Source of the DNA: Methylobacterium iners
GTDB taxonomy: Bacteria; Pseudomonadota; Alphaproteobacteria; Rhizobiales; Beijerinckiaceae
Reading direction: 5' to 3'
Length of the DNA stretch: 64,000 bases
NCBI RefSeq assembly: GCF_022179305.1
Contig: NZ_BPQP01000030.1
Coordinates: 1-64,000, forward strand
How positions within the stretch are numbered: position 1 is the stretch's first letter; every line of letters starts with the position of its first letter. The notes beneath the pieces were generated by a model, which was not told the DNA's origin, ran no database searches, and was given only the letters and a program-made list of their open reading frames with translations. The translations under genes were made by a program, and so were the position numbers. Below, piece after piece: positions 37,541 through 46,912 of the stretch.

Positions 37541-38597
37541 GCTTGCCGACAGGCGCGCGGGAGCGCCGAGCCGCCGCGGCGGGGCCGGGCCCTCCGACCA
37601 CAAGGCCATGACCATCGCGGGCCGCACCGTGATGGTGCCGGTCCATACCGAGACCGCCTTCGACTCGCCCTTCCTGGTGCGCCGTCCGGACCCGGACGGC
37701 GTCTCGGTGATCGAGCACGAGGGCGTCGTGGTGGGGAGGGCGACCTTCCCCGGAAAGCCCCGGTTCTACGCCCTCTCCACCTTCGACGGCGTGCCCTACT
37801 CGAAGATCGCGGTGCTGCACGGGCGCGACGTGCTCGCCACCACGGTGCTGCAGACCTGCATCCGCTACGCGAGCCGGACGAAGACCTGCCAGTTCTGCTC
37901 CATCGGGCAGTCGCTTGCGGCCGGCCGCACCGTCGCGCGCAAGACGCCCGAGCAGCTCGCCGAAGTCGCCCGCGCCGCCGTCCTCCTCGACGGCGTCAAG
38001 CACATGGTGATGACCACGGGGACCCCGAACGCCACCGACCGCGGGGCCGCGCTCCTATGCGAGAGCGCCTTCGCCGTGAAGGCGGCGGTCGACTTGCCCA
38101 TCCAGGCCCAGTGCGAGCCGCCGGACGACGACCGCTGGTTCGAGCGGATGAAGGCGTCGGGCATCGATGCGCTGGGCATGCATCTCGAGGCCGTCACGCC
38201 GGAGGTCCGGGCCCGGATCATGCCCGGCAAGGCGAGCGTGCCGCTGGAGCGATACGACGCGGCCTTCGCAGCGGCCGTGCCGGTCTTCGGGCGCGGCCAG
38301 GTCTCGACCTACATCCTGGCGGGGCTCGGCGACGCGCCAGAGGCCGTCCTCGCCATGGCCGAGCGCCTGGTCGGGCTGGGCGTCTATCCCTTCGTGGTGC
38401 CCTTCGTGCCGATCTCGGGCACGCCGCTGGAGAGCCACCCGGCGCCGACGCCGGAGTTCATGCACGCGATCCTGCAGCCGCTCGCCGACATGCTGCGCCG
38501 GGCCGGGATGACCTCCGCCGACATCAAGGCGGGCTGCGGACGCTGCGGCGCCTGCTCGGCGCTCTCCACCTACGAGCGCACGGGGGCGGCGGCATGA
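37431..38597 (+). CDS. MSMEG_0568-family radical SAM protein (Nit1C cluster)
   Basis: A 388-residue radical SAM enzyme. The iron-sulphur motif is Cys143-x9-Cys153-x2-Cys156 ([14 protein letters not shown]), an expanded spacing typical of this family, and a C-terminal CGRCGAC may bind a second cluster. The N-terminal [11 protein letters not shown] and [12 protein letters not shown] segments are conserved, so the start must lie inside the nitrilase gene; ATG 37431 has GGAG at a good distance. The reaction is unknown. It ends in an ATGA overlap with the acetyltransferase gene. Confidence 0.92.
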   Translation: MSSPLPTSLPPFPPVVTGLVGMPTERLINALQSYGVRLADRRAGAPSRRGGAGPSDHKAMTIAGRTVMVPVHTETAFDSPFLVRRPDPDGVSVIEHEGVVVGRATFPGKPRFYALSTFDGVPYSKIAVLHGRDVLATTVLQTCIRYASRTKTCQFCSIGQSLAAGRTVARKTPEQLAEVARAAVLLDGVKHMVMTTGTPNATDRGAALLCESAFAVKAAVDLPIQAQCEPPDDDRWFERMKASGIDALGMHLEAVTPEVRARIMPGKASVPLERYDAAFAAAVPVFGRGQVSTYILAGLGDAPEAVLAMAERLVGLGVYPFVVPFVPISGTPLESHPAPTPEFMHAILQPLADMLRRAGMTSADIKAGCGRCGACSALSTYERTGAAA

Positions 38598-39139
38598 TCC
38601 TCGATCCCGTCGCGCCGTATCAGCCGAGCCATTTCCGCATCAAGTTCGCCACGAGCCCCTGGGAGCAGCGGGCCTGCGTGGCCCTGCGCCGACAGGTCTT
38701 CTGCACGGAGCAGGGCATCTTCGCCGGCGACGACCGCGACGACATCGACGCGCACGCGATCCCGATCTGCGCCCTCTCCAGCCTCGGCGGTGACACCGAC
38801 GCGGTCGTCGGCACCGTGCGCATCCATGAGGTGGCCGAGCGACCCGGTGAGTGGTGGGGCTCGCGCCTGGCCGTCGCCAGGGCCTTCCGGGGCACCGCCG
38901 CGCTCGGCGCCGGGCTGATCCAGGTCGCGGTCTCGGCGGCCCATGCGCGAGGCTGCACGCGGTTCCTGGCTCACGTGCAGGAGCGCAACGTGGCCCTGTT
39001 CCAGGCCCTGAACTGGGCGAGCCTCGACGCGGTGGAACTCCACGGCCGCCCTCATCACCTGATGCAGGCCGACCTCGCGGCCTACCCGCCGATGCACGAC
39101 CCCGAGCATGGGCTCGTCACGTTCCGCAGGGCCGCGTGA
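38594..39139 (+). CDS. MSMEG_0567/Sll0786-family GNAT N-acetyltransferase (Nit1C cluster)
   Basis: A 181-residue GNAT-fold protein. The acetyl-CoA loop region is seen as RLAVARAFRGTAALGAGLI, and the C-terminal FLAHVQERNVALFQALNW is the usual last strand-helix. The start ATG 38594 overlaps the previous stop (ATGA). The frame is open far upstream, but that reading is out of frame with the radical SAM protein and not real. In the cluster it probably acylates an amine intermediate produced by the radical SAM, nitrilase or AIR-synthase-like steps; the substrate is unknown. Confidence 0.88.
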   Translation: MILDPVAPYQPSHFRIKFATSPWEQRACVALRRQVFCTEQGIFAGDDRDDIDAHAIPICALSSLGGDTDAVVGTVRIHEVAERPGEWWGSRLAVARAFRGTAALGAGLIQVAVSAAHARGCTRFLAHVQERNVALFQALNWASLDAVELHGRPHHLMQADLAAYPPMHDPEHGLVTFRRAA

Positions 39140-40134
39140 TGAATGCAGCCTTCGACCTCCAGGCCGTGGCTCGCCAGATCCGCGACGCGCGTGGAATCGG
39201 TCACAAGCGCGACATCGATGCCGTGGTCGCGCGCCTCGGGCTGAACAGCCGCCACGCCGCAATCCCGGTCGGCGACGATTGCGCCGCGATTCCCGACGGC
39301 GACGGCCACCTGCTGCTCGCCATCGAGGGCTTCCTCGACAGCTTCGTCTCCGCCGACCCCTACTTCGCCGGGTATTGCGGGATCATGGTCAACCTCAGCG
39401 ACGTGGCCGCCATGGGCGGGCGCCCGCTGGCCGTCGTCGACGCCCTCTGGAGCCGGGACGCGGCGGCGGCGGACCCGATCCTGGCCGGCCTGTCCGACGC
39501 GGCCGCGCTCTACGGCGTCCCGGTCGTCGGCGGCCACACCAACACGCGCTCGAAGACCGGCAACCTCGCGGTCGCCGTGCTCGGCCGGGCAGGTCCGCGC
39601 CTGCTGACGAGCTTCGACGCGGAGCCTGGCGACGATCTCATCGTTGCCATCGACCTGCGCGGAGCTTTTCGCGAGCCGCATCCGTATTGGGACGCCTCGA
39701 CCGGCAAACCGGGCGAGCGGCTGCGCGGCGACCTCGCGCTGCTCCCGGGGCTCGCGGAGGACGGGCTCTGCCGGGCCGCCAAGGACATCAGCATGGCCGG
39801 TGTCGTCGGAACCGCGCTGATGCTGCTCGAATGCTCGCATGTCGGCGGCGTCATCGATCTCGACGCGATCCCAAGGCCGGAACACGTCCCCCTCGCGCGC
39901 TGGCTGACGGCGTTCCCGAGCTTCGGCTACGTCCTGAGCGTCCGTCCTGACCGCACGCCCACCGTGATCGCGCGTTTTGCGCAGCGCGACATCGCGGCCG
40001 CTCAGGTGGGTCGCCTGGACGAGAGCCGGGTCGCGCGAGTCCGCGATGCCGCCGGCGTGGAGGCCGTGGTCTGGGACTTCGTGGCCGGCCCGCTGATCGG
40101 GTGCGGCCGGGATGACGCCGGGACCGCGCCATGA
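39139..40134 (+). CDS. Sll0787-family AIR synthase-like protein (Nit1C cluster)
   Basis: A 331-residue PurM/AIR-synthase-like ATP-binding enzyme. The N-terminal GDDCAAIPDG and ISM/NLSDVAAMGGRPL motifs are those that bind ATP-Mg in the PurM/SelD/ThiL superfamily, followed by GHTNTRSKTGNLAVAVLG. Family members activate an amide or carbonyl oxygen as a phosphate ester, so it may drive a condensation or cyclisation in this pathway. The start ATG 39139 shares one base with the preceding stop (TGATG). The next gene overlaps by four bases. Confidence 0.9.
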   Translation: MNAAFDLQAVARQIRDARGIGHKRDIDAVVARLGLNSRHAAIPVGDDCAAIPDGDGHLLLAIEGFLDSFVSADPYFAGYCGIMVNLSDVAAMGGRPLAVVDALWSRDAAAADPILAGLSDAAALYGVPVVGGHTNTRSKTGNLAVAVLGRAGPRLLTSFDAEPGDDLIVAIDLRGAFREPHPYWDASTGKPGERLRGDLALLPGLAEDGLCRAAKDISMAGVVGTALMLLECSHVGGVIDLDAIPRPEHVPLARWLTAFPSFGYVLSVRPDRTPTVIARFAQRDIAAAQVGRLDESRVARVRDAAGVEAVVWDFVAGPLIGCGRDDAGTAP

Positions 40135-41306
40135 GGGCCCTGCGCATCGCCATCCTCACCCACTCCACCAATCCGCGCGGCGGCGTCGCGCATTGCCTCG
40201 CGCTGGCCGAAGCCCTGTGTGCGCTCGGGCACGAGGCGGTGGTCCATGCGCCCGACCCGTCGGGCGGTGGCTTCTTCCGGGATGCCGCCGGTCCGACCGT
40301 GTCGGTGGCGGCGACGCCGGTCGCGAGCACGACGGTCGACCTCGTGCGAGCCCGCATCAACGACTACCTGCGCCACTTCGCGACCCCTGCCGCCTGCGAC
40401 TTCGACGTGTTCCACGCCCATGACGGCATCGGCGGCAACGCGCTCGCGACCCTGAGGCACCGGCGCCTCGTCCCCGGCTTCGTGCGCACGGTCCACCACG
40501 TCGACAGCTTCTCGGACCCGGTGCTGGCGGAATGGCAGGACCGCGCGATCCGCGAGGCCACCCGCCTGCTCTGCGTCAGCCGCACCTGGGCCGACTGGAT
40601 CAGGGACGATTTCGGCGTGAAGGCCGGAATCGTCGGCAACGGCGTGGACCTGACGGTGTACCGACGGGAGCCGACGGAGGCGGATGGGGCCCTGCGGGAG
40701 CGCTGGAGTCTCGGGCCGGGACCGGTCGTCCTCAGCGTCGGTGGCTTCGAGGAGCGCAAGAACACGGCCGGCATCATCGCGGCCTTCGCGCGCCTGCGTG
40801 AACGCCACCCCGAGGCGCAGCTCGTGGTCGCCGGCGGCGCCTCGCTGCTCGACCATTCCTCCTACCGCGCCCGTTGCCGGGCGGCCCTGTCCGCGGCGGG
40901 TCTCGAGGTCGGCCGAGGCTTGCCCGTCGTCGAGACGGGGCCGGTTCCGCAGGCCGACATGCCGGCGCTCTACCGTGTCGCGGACGTCCTGGCCTTCCCC
41001 TCCTGGAAGGAAGGGTTCGGCCTGTGCGTGCTGGAGGCGATGGCCTGCGGCACCCCGACCATCGTCTCGGACCTTCCGCCGTTTACCGAACACTTGAACC
41101 GGGCCGACGCCCTCTTCGTCGACCCGGCCGACCCCGACGAGCTCGCACGAGCCATGACGGCGGCGCTGACGCCTGAACGCCGCGCCGGCTTGCAATCGGC
41201 CGGACGCGCACGAGCCGCCGCCCATTCCTGGCGCGCCTGCGCGGAGCGCCACCTCGATGCCTACATGGCCTGCGCCCGGGCCAAGCAGGAGCCGATCCGT
41301 GCCTGA
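40131..41306 (+). CDS. MSMEG_0565-family GT4 glycosyltransferase (Nit1C cluster)
   Basis: A 391-residue GT-B glycosyltransferase of the GT4 type. The acceptor domain opens with ILTHSTNPRGGVAHCLALAEAL, and the donor domain carries the E-x7-E motif in KEGFGLCVLEAMACGTPTIVSD-like sequence near residue 300, the usual nucleotide-sugar site. It has no membrane segment and is probably cytoplasmic. It overlaps both neighbours (4 and 8 bases), so it is clearly part of the operon. A sugar step within a nitrile-related pathway is unexplained and suggests that the cluster makes or handles a glycosylated small molecule. Confidence 0.92.
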   Translation: MRALRIAILTHSTNPRGGVAHCLALAEALCALGHEAVVHAPDPSGGGFFRDAAGPTVSVAATPVASTTVDLVRARINDYLRHFATPAACDFDVFHAHDGIGGNALATLRHRRLVPGFVRTVHHVDSFSDPVLAEWQDRAIREATRLLCVSRTWADWIRDDFGVKAGIVGNGVDLTVYRREPTEADGALRERWSLGPGPVVLSVGGFEERKNTAGIIAAFARLRERHPEAQLVVAGGASLLDHSSYRARCRAALSAAGLEVGRGLPVVETGPVPQADMPALYRVADVLAFPSWKEGFGLCVLEAMACGTPTIVSDLPPFTEHLNRADALFVDPADPDELARAMTAALTPERRAGLQSAGRARAAAHSWRACAERHLDAYMACARAKQEPIRA

Positions 41307-41580
41307 GATGCACTTTCACGTCCGCTGGCCCGATGGACGGCGCGAGGCCTGCTACTCGCCCTCGCTCGTCGTGAAGGACTTCCTCACGCCGGGGGAGAGC
41401 TACGCCCTCGACGAATTCGTCGAGAAGACCCGCACGGCCCTCAACATCGCCAGCGAGCGGGTGCGCGAGAAGTACGGCTTCGCCTGCTCCTCCGCCATGG
41501 ACCAGCTCGCCCGGATCGAGGCCGCGGCCAAGCGGCAGGACCCCGGCGGCCGCGTCACGGTCGAGACCTTCGAGCCCTGA
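41299..41580 (+). CDS. MSMEG_0570-family nitrogen-starvation response protein (Nit1C cluster)
   Basis: A 93-residue conserved cluster protein of unknown function (MPEMHFHVRWPDGRREACYSPS). The family normally begins MPEM, so GTG 41299 is chosen over ATG 41308; it overlaps the glycosyltransferase stop by 8 bases. The sequence has a beta-rich first half and an amphipathic helix near residues 40-85 (FVEKTRTALNIASERV; SSAMDQLARIEAAA). It has no catalytic signature. It is followed by a 36-base gap and the flavoprotein gene. Confidence 0.9.
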   Translation: MPEMHFHVRWPDGRREACYSPSLVVKDFLTPGESYALDEFVEKTRTALNIASERVREKYGFACSSAMDQLARIEAAAKRQDPGGRVTVETFEP

Positions 41581-41616
41581 GCCCGCACCCCTCTAAAACC
41601 TCACGGAGTGAGAGCC

Positions 41617-42885
41617 ATGACGTCCACGCCCCGTCACGTTCCCGTCGCCGTGATCGGCGGCGGCCAGGCCGGTCTCTCGGTGAGCTACCATCTCAAGCAG
41701 CGCGGCATCGAGCATCTGGTGTTCGAGAAGGAGACCGCCGCGCACACCTGGGCGACGCAGCGCTGGGACACCTTCTGCCTCGTCACGCCGAACTGGCAGT
41801 GCGACCTGCCGGGCCACCGCTACGACGGGCCGGACCCGGACGGGTTCATGAAGAAAGACGAGATCGTCGCCTACCTCAAGGCCTTCGTCGCTAAGGTGAA
41901 CCCGCCGATCCGCGAGGGCGTGGCGGTGACCCGCGTCGAGCGGCGGGACGACGGCATCTTCTCGGTCCGGACCTCGGAGAGCGACTACACCGCCAAGGAG
42001 GTCGTCGTCGCCTCCGGCGGCTATCAGATGCCGATCATCCCGCGCATGGCCGAGAGGCTGCCGGGTTCGGTCATCCAGATCCACTCGAACCAGTACCGCA
42101 ACCCGGCGCAACTGCCCGAGGGCGAGGTGCTCGTCGTCGGCGCGGGGCAGTCCGGGGCGCAGATCGCCGAGGACCTGCACCTCGCCGGCCGCAAGGTGCA
42201 CCTCGCGGTCGGCGACGCGCCGCGCTGCGCCCGGTTCTATCGCGGCCGCGACGTCGTCACCTGGCTCGCCGACATGGGCTATTACGAGATGACCGTCGAC
42301 AACCATCCGCTGCGCGACGGCGTCCGTGACAACACCAACCACTACGTGACCGGCCGCGACGGCGGCCGCGACATTGACCTGCGCCGCTTCGCCCTGGAGG
42401 GCATGAAGCTCTACGGACTGCTGGAGGATTACCGGGACGGCAGCCTGCGCTTTCGCGACGACCTCCAGCGATCGCTCGACGGGGCCGACCGGACCTACAA
42501 CGGCATCAACGCGGCCATCGACAAGTTCATTGCCGAGAAGGGCATCGAGGCGCCGGCGCAGGAGCACTACACGCCCGTTTGGGAGCCAGGCGAGCCGGTG
42601 ACCAGCCTTGACCTCGCAGGCTCCGGCGTCACCAGCATCGTCTGGTGCATCGGCTTCACGCCGGACTTCCGCTGGCTCGATGCCTCCGTGTTCAACGGCG
42701 CAGGCCACCCCAAGCATAGGCGCGGCGTGACGAGCGAGGACGGCGTCTACTTCATCGGCCTGCCCTGGCTGCACACCTGGGGCTCGGGCCGTCTCGGCGC
42801 GGTCGGCCGGGATGCCGAGCACATCGTGCAGGTGATCCAGACGCGGCTGGGCGTTGAACAGTTCGCCCTGAAGGTCGCGGTCTGA
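41617..42885 (+). CDS. MSMEG_0569-family flavin-dependent oxidoreductase (Nit1C cluster)
   Basis: A 422-residue flavoprotein resembling class B monooxygenases. The FAD loop VAVIGGGQAGLSVSYHL is at the N-terminus and a second dinucleotide loop VLVVGAGQSGAQIAEDL lies near residue 175, probably for NAD(P)H. The segment TPNWQCDLPGHRYDGPDPDG after the first domain is characteristic of the cluster family. The start ATG 41617 follows GGAGTGAG; an in-frame GTG 41608 is part of that ribosome-binding site. It is the last gene of the eight-gene unit and probably performs the oxygenation or N-oxidation step of the pathway. Confidence 0.93.
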   Translation: MTSTPRHVPVAVIGGGQAGLSVSYHLKQRGIEHLVFEKETAAHTWATQRWDTFCLVTPNWQCDLPGHRYDGPDPDGFMKKDEIVAYLKAFVAKVNPPIREGVAVTRVERRDDGIFSVRTSESDYTAKEVVVASGGYQMPIIPRMAERLPGSVIQIHSNQYRNPAQLPEGEVLVVGAGQSGAQIAEDLHLAGRKVHLAVGDAPRCARFYRGRDVVTWLADMGYYEMTVDNHPLRDGVRDNTNHYVTGRDGGRDIDLRRFALEGMKLYGLLEDYRDGSLRFRDDLQRSLDGADRTYNGINAAIDKFIAEKGIEAPAQEHYTPVWEPGEPVTSLDLAGSGVTSIVWCIGFTPDFRWLDASVFNGAGHPKHRRGVTSEDGVYFIGLPWLHTWGSGRLGAVGRDAEHIVQVIQTRLGVEQFALKVAV

Positions 42886-43225
42886 TCCGGGATTCGAGCG
42901 ATCCTGTCTGGCCTATGATTGCGGCGTCTGGTTCACGCCACAACGTTCAGGCTGCGTTGGAGCGCGAAAGCAGCGAAGTGCATTCGCCGAAGCAGCGGCG
43001 ACAGCGGCTTGGCGAATGTCCGCCCGCTTATGGCGCGTATAGGACCTGTGATCCGGCCTTGGCTGATCTCCGCTTTGGATATGGTAGCGACGGCCGCCGA
43101 ATTGCCGAGATGGGCGCAACTCTGCTCATAGCCAGGTTGCAATTTCCAGCGGCCTAAGGGCGTTCCAATCTCGACCTGCGTCCCGCCAAGAACGCTCGCG
43201 GTTCTACTTTGAACGGCAGGCAGTT
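42886..43225. other. Gene-free stretch between Nit1C cluster and tRNA-Arg
   Basis: About 340 bases with several short overlapping open frames on both strands, none with a ribosome-binding site or recognisable product. No T-rich hairpin that would terminate the Nit1C transcript is obvious. The composition is a little lower in GC than the operon. No integrase or repeat of the tRNA end was found here. Confidence 0.4.
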
Positions 43226-43302
43226 TGGCGCGCCCGAAAGGATTCGAACCTCTGACCCCCAGATTCGTAGTCTGGTGCTCTATCCAGCTGAGCTACGGGC
43301 GC
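43226..43302 (-). tRNA. tRNA-Arg (anticodon ACG)
   Basis: A 77-base cloverleaf read on the minus strand. The acceptor stem GCGCCCG pairs with CGGGCGC, the anticodon stem CCAGA/TCTGG encloses the loop CTACGAA giving anticodon ACG, and the T-loop contains GGTTCGAATCC. The terminal CCA is encoded. ACG is normally modified to ICG, reading CGU, CGC and CGA arginine codons. Confidence 0.96.
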
Positions 43303-43499
43303 GCGGCGCCTGGACACGGCCAGGGCGGAGGGGTCTTTAGGCCGTCCGTTTTGGCTTGGCAAGTCGGCCAGAACGCGATGCGGTGCAGGGCCGCGCAGGA
43401 TTTGTCCGCCTGCGCCCTATTTCACCGTGTTCTGGGGGTCGTCGCGGGCCAAGAGTTCGGACGCCCAGGCCGTCGATCGACGACAGAGGAGCGCGCCGG

Positions 43500-44228
43500 A
43501 TGACACAGAGCGACCGTCTTTCCCGTCGCGCCGTCCTCATCGGGCTGGCGGCCTCGCCCTCCGGGCTCATGGGAATGCCGGCCCGGGCCGCGACCGGGCA
43601 AGGCGCGGGCGCCTGTCTGCTCACGCCGCGCTCGATCGAGGGGCCGTTCTACCTCGATCCGCGTCTCGTGCGCGCCGAGATCGGCGAGGGCCGTCCCGGC
43701 GTGAGGCTCGGGCTGCGGCTGCGCGTGGTCGAGGCCGGTCCCTGCACGCCGATCCGGGACGCCCGGGTCGATGTCTGGCACGCGGACGCGCAGGGGCTGT
43801 ATTCGGGCTATACCGGCCAGGGGGACCGGGAGCGGCTCTCCACGGTGGGGCAGACCTTCCTGCGCGGCACCCAGTTCTCGGACGAAACCGGCCTCGCCCG
43901 GTTCGAGACGATCTATCCCGGCTGGTATCCGGGCCGCGCGACGCATGTCCACTTCAAGGTCTTGATCGAGCGCCGCACGCTGCTGACGGGGCAGATGTAC
44001 TTTCCCGATGCCGTGACCTCCGCGATCTACGGGGCCGGCGCATACGGGAACCGCCTGTTCAAGCGCGACACCCTCAACGCGAACGACTTCCTGCTCCGCC
44101 GGGAGGACCCCGAGGGCCGCAGCATCTGCGCGGTCACGCCCATGGGCGACGGCTACCTCGCCGCGCTCACCATCGGCGTGGACCGACGCGGCGCGCAGGG
44201 CGGTCCGGGTTTTACCGTGCCGGGCTAG
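43500..44228 (+). CDS. Intradiol ring-cleavage dioxygenase with Tat leader
   Basis: A 242-residue protein of the intradiol dioxygenase family, which cleaves catechol-type rings between the two hydroxyls with non-haem Fe(III). The likely iron ligands are tyrosines in GLYSGY and YPGWYPG and histidines in THVHFK. The leader SRRAVLIGLAASPSG is Tat-like, so the enzyme is predicted outside the cytoplasm, unlike CatA/PcaGH of the central pathway. The start ATG 43500 has GAGGAG upstream; earlier in-frame codons extend into the tRNA-proximal gap. No pathway partner lies nearby. Confidence 0.88.
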   Translation: MTQSDRLSRRAVLIGLAASPSGLMGMPARAATGQGAGACLLTPRSIEGPFYLDPRLVRAEIGEGRPGVRLGLRLRVVEAGPCTPIRDARVDVWHADAQGLYSGYTGQGDRERLSTVGQTFLRGTQFSDETGLARFETIYPGWYPGRATHVHFKVLIERRTLLTGQMYFPDAVTSAIYGAGAYGNRLFKRDTLNANDFLLRREDPEGRSICAVTPMGDGYLAALTIGVDRRGAQGGPGFTVPG

Positions 44229-44234
44229 GATGAG

Positions 44235-44890
44235 ATGACGCCGGAAGAGCTCCCGAGCGCCATCCTGAGCTCTTCCACGTCACCCTTCCGGGCGCCTGGG
44301 ACAGCATCGAGCGGCACGGCCTCCTGTCGACCTCGCGCCTCCTGGACCTGTTCGAGCTGCAGGGTGAGGCGCGCGAGCGGCTGGAGCGGAGGCGCCGGCC
44401 GACCGCGGTGGAGATCCGTCACCCCCGGCACAGGCGCGCCATCCTCAATGACCAGAGCCCGATGACCGAGCCTGCCCTCGCCAAGTGCCTCGACGACGGC
44501 CTCTCACCCGCGGACTGGCTCGCACTCCTCAACCAACGCATCTTCTTCTGGTGCGACGCGGAGGGGCTGGCGCGCCTGCTTGGCGCTCGCGCCAACCGTT
44601 CGCGGGCGGTCGACGTGCTGGTGGCCGACACACTCGGTCTGGCACGTGCCTACGCGCACCGGATCGAGCTCAGCCCGATCAACACCGGCGCCACGCTCCG
44701 CAAGCCGGCGCGGCGCGGACCCTCGACCTTCACCCCGCTCCTCGAACTCAGCTTCGAGGATTGGTCGCGCAAGCGCGGACGCCGCGACCGCATCCTCGAG
44801 GTCACCGTGATCGGCGGCGTCCCGGATATCGCGCGCTACGTGAAGGAGGTTCGCTGCGTGTCGCCGGCCTCGCTCGATGCCTTCGAGTGA
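44235..44890 (+). pseudogene. DUF7002-family protein gene, apparently frameshifted
   Basis: Two reading frames together give one DUF7002-like protein. ATG 44235 starts MTPEELPSAI; the family then continues in another frame from about 44267 as ELFHVTLPGAWDSIERHGLL, on through NDQSPM, FFWCDAEGLARLL and LSPINTGATL to the stop at 44890. Restoring one missing base near 44265 (the run in ATCCTGAG) would join them as ..SAIPELFHVT... The downstream frame alone has no start codon before GTG 44408, which would cut off the conserved first third. It is a real one-base deletion, a sequencing error, or much less likely programmed frameshifting. Function of the family is unknown. Confidence 0.7.
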
Positions 44891-44905
44891 TCGGCACCCA
44901 GCCGG

Positions 44906-46462
44906 TCACTCCCACTCGATCGTCCCGGGCGGCTTCGACGTGATGTCGTACGTCACACGGTTGATCCCCTTGACCTCGTTGATGATCCGGGTCGCCACCC
45001 GGCCGAGGAAGGCCATGTCGAAGGGGTAGAAGTCCGCCGTCATGCCGTCGACGGAAGTGACCGCGCGCAGCGCGCAGACGTGGTCGTAGGTCCGGCCGTC
45101 GCCCATCACGCCGACCGTCTTCACCGGCAGGATCACGGCAAAAGCCTGCCAGATGGTGTCGTAGAGGCCGGCCTTGCGGATCTCCTCGAGATAGATCGCG
45201 TCGGCCTTGCGCAGCGCCTCGAGCTTCTCCGGGGTGATGGTGCCGGGGCAGCGGATGGCGAGGCCGGGGCCAGGGAAGGGGTGGCGGCCGACGAAGGCCT
45301 CGGGCAGGCCGAGCTCACGCCCGAGCGCCCTCACCTCGTCCTTGAACAGCTCGCGCAGGGGCTCGACGAGCTTCATGTTCATGCGCTCGGGCAGGCCGCC
45401 GACATTGTGGTGGCTCTTGATCGTGACGCTGGGGCCTCCAGTGAAGGAGACGCTCTCGATGACGTCCGGATAGAGGGTGCCCTGCGCCAGGAACGCGGCG
45501 CCGCCGATCTTCTTCGATTCCGCGTCGAACACGTCGATGAAGAGGCGGCCGATCGTCTTGCGCTTGATCTCGGGATCGCTGACGCCGTCGAGGGCCTCGA
45601 GGAAGAGCGCCTGCGCCTCCACGTGCACGAGCGGGATGTTGTAGTGGTCGCGGAACAGCCGAACGACCTCCTCGGCCTCACCTAGGCGCAGGAGGCCGTG
45701 ATCGACGAAGACGCAGGTAAGCTGCTCGCCGATCGCCTCGTGGATCAGCACGGCGGCGACCGCCGAATCGACGCCGCCGGAGAGGCCGCAGATCACGCGC
45801 TCCGAGCCGACCTGCTCGCGGATCTTCGCGATCGCCTCCTCGCGATAGGCGCCCATGGTCCAGTCGCCCGAGCAGCCGGCGATGTCGCGCACGAAGTTGC
45901 GGATGAGGAGCGCGCCGTGGGGCGTGTGGGCCACCTCTGGGTGGAACTGGACCGCGTAGAACTTCCGCGCCTCGTCGGCCACCGCCGCGAAGGGCGCGTT
46001 CTTCGAGATCGCGACGGTGGTGAAGCCGTCGGGGAGCTTGGTGACCCGGTCGCCGTGGCTCATCCAGACGGGGTAGTGCTCGCCCACGTGCCAGACGCCG
46101 CGGAACAGGGCGCAATCGGCCAGGATCTCGATCTCGGCGCGGCCGAACTCGGCGTGGTGCCCGCCCTCGACCTCGCCGCCGAGCTGGGCCGCCATGGTCT
46201 GCTGGCCGTAGCAGATGCCGAAGACGGGCACGCCCGCCTCGAAGATGGCCTGAGGAGTTCGCGGCGACAGGTCGCTCGTCACCGATTCCGGGCCGCCCGA
46301 CAGGATCACGCCCTTCGGCTTCGCCTCGGCGAAAGCCTCGGCAGCCTTGGTGAAGGGCACGATCTCACAATAGACCCCCTCCTCCCGCACGCGCCGCGCG
46401 ATGAGCTGGGTCACCTGGGAGCCGAAATCGACGATCAGGATCTTGTCGTGGTCTGTGGTCAT
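44906..46462 (-). CDS. guaA: GMP synthase (glutamine-hydrolysing)
   Basis: A 518-residue enzyme converting XMP to GMP with glutamine and ATP. The class I amidotransferase half has the nucleophile Cys84 in GICYGQQ and the histidine segment [11 protein letters not shown]. The synthetase half begins with the ATP pyrophosphatase loop [12 protein letters not shown] and ends with the dimerisation domain ([12 protein letters not shown]). The start ATG 46462 (MTTDHDK) fits the family; the frame is open for 12 more codons upstream. guaB lies 7.5 kb away on the same strand, so both steps of guanine nucleotide synthesis are in this window. Confidence 0.98.
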   Translation of the reverse strand: MTTDHDKILIVDFGSQVTQLIARRVREEGVYCEIVPFTKAAEAFAEAKPKGVILSGGPESVTSDLSPRTPQAIFEAGVPVFGICYGQQTMAAQLGGEVEGGHHAEFGRAEIEILADCALFRGVWHVGEHYPVWMSHGDRVTKLPDGFTTVAISKNAPFAAVADEARKFYAVQFHPEVAHTPHGALLIRNFVRDIAGCSGDWTMGAYREEAIAKIREQVGSERVICGLSGGVDSAVAAVLIHEAIGEQLTCVFVDHGLLRLGEAEEVVRLFRDHYNIPLVHVEAQALFLEALDGVSDPEIKRKTIGRLFIDVFDAESKKIGGAAFLAQGTLYPDVIESVSFTGGPSVTIKSHHNVGGLPERMNMKLVEPLRELFKDEVRALGRELGLPEAFVGRHPFPGPGLAIRCPGTITPEKLEALRKADAIYLEEIRKAGLYDTIWQAFAVILPVKTVGVMGDGRTYDHVCALRAVTSVDGMTADFYPFDMAFLGRVATRIINEVKGINRVTYDITSKPPGTIEWE

Positions 46463-46593
46463 GGATCCCGAGTTAGACGAGCGCCCGGGGCGGTGCAACG
46501 CGGAGCCCCTCCGCCGTGCCCAGCCGATTAATCCGGCGTTCAGCCTCGCCCGGCGAGACGGCCCGCCCCAGCAACGAACAGGAGCCTCATACC

Positions 46594-46824
46594 ATGAGAG
46601 CCACCATCTTCGGGATCGCCGCCGTCGCCCTCCTCGGGCTCGCCGCGCCTGGCCAGGCCGCGCCGCTCGCCTTCGGTCAGGGCTTCGCGCCAGGGAGCGC
46701 CGTCGAACAGGCCCGCGTGGTTCGGCGCACGGTGGTGCGCGGTCCGCGCTGCAAGACCGTGGTCACCAAGCGCCGCGGACCGCTCGGCCGCGTGACCATC
46801 GTGCGCAAGCGCAGCTGCTTCTGA
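46594..46824 (+). CDS. Small basic secreted protein (76 aa)
   Basis: A short protein with a clear Sec signal ([22 protein letters not shown], cut after about residue 22 or 23) and a strongly basic mature part rich in Arg, Lys and Val ([20 protein letters not shown]) containing two cysteines that could pair. Similar small, basic, cysteine-pair periplasmic proteins are frequent in Methylobacterium-like genomes but are uncharacterised. ATG 46594 has AGGAG upstream. It stands alone, divergent from guaA. Confidence 0.72.
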   Translation: MRATIFGIAAVALLGLAAPGQAAPLAFGQGFAPGSAVEQARVVRRTVVRGPRCKTVVTKRRGPLGRVTIVRKRSCF

Positions 46825-46912
46825 TCCGACGGGCGCCGGCCAGCGGCAGGCGCGGCTCCGGCGGGACGGCCTCCCCTCGAGCGTCATCCCGCCAGATTTC
46901 GCGAATGGGATC

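Noticed and set aside
43226-43302. tRNA-Arg as an integration site for the neighbouring Nit1C or dioxygenase genes
   Set aside because: No integrase gene and no repeated tRNA 3' end was found on either side within the window.
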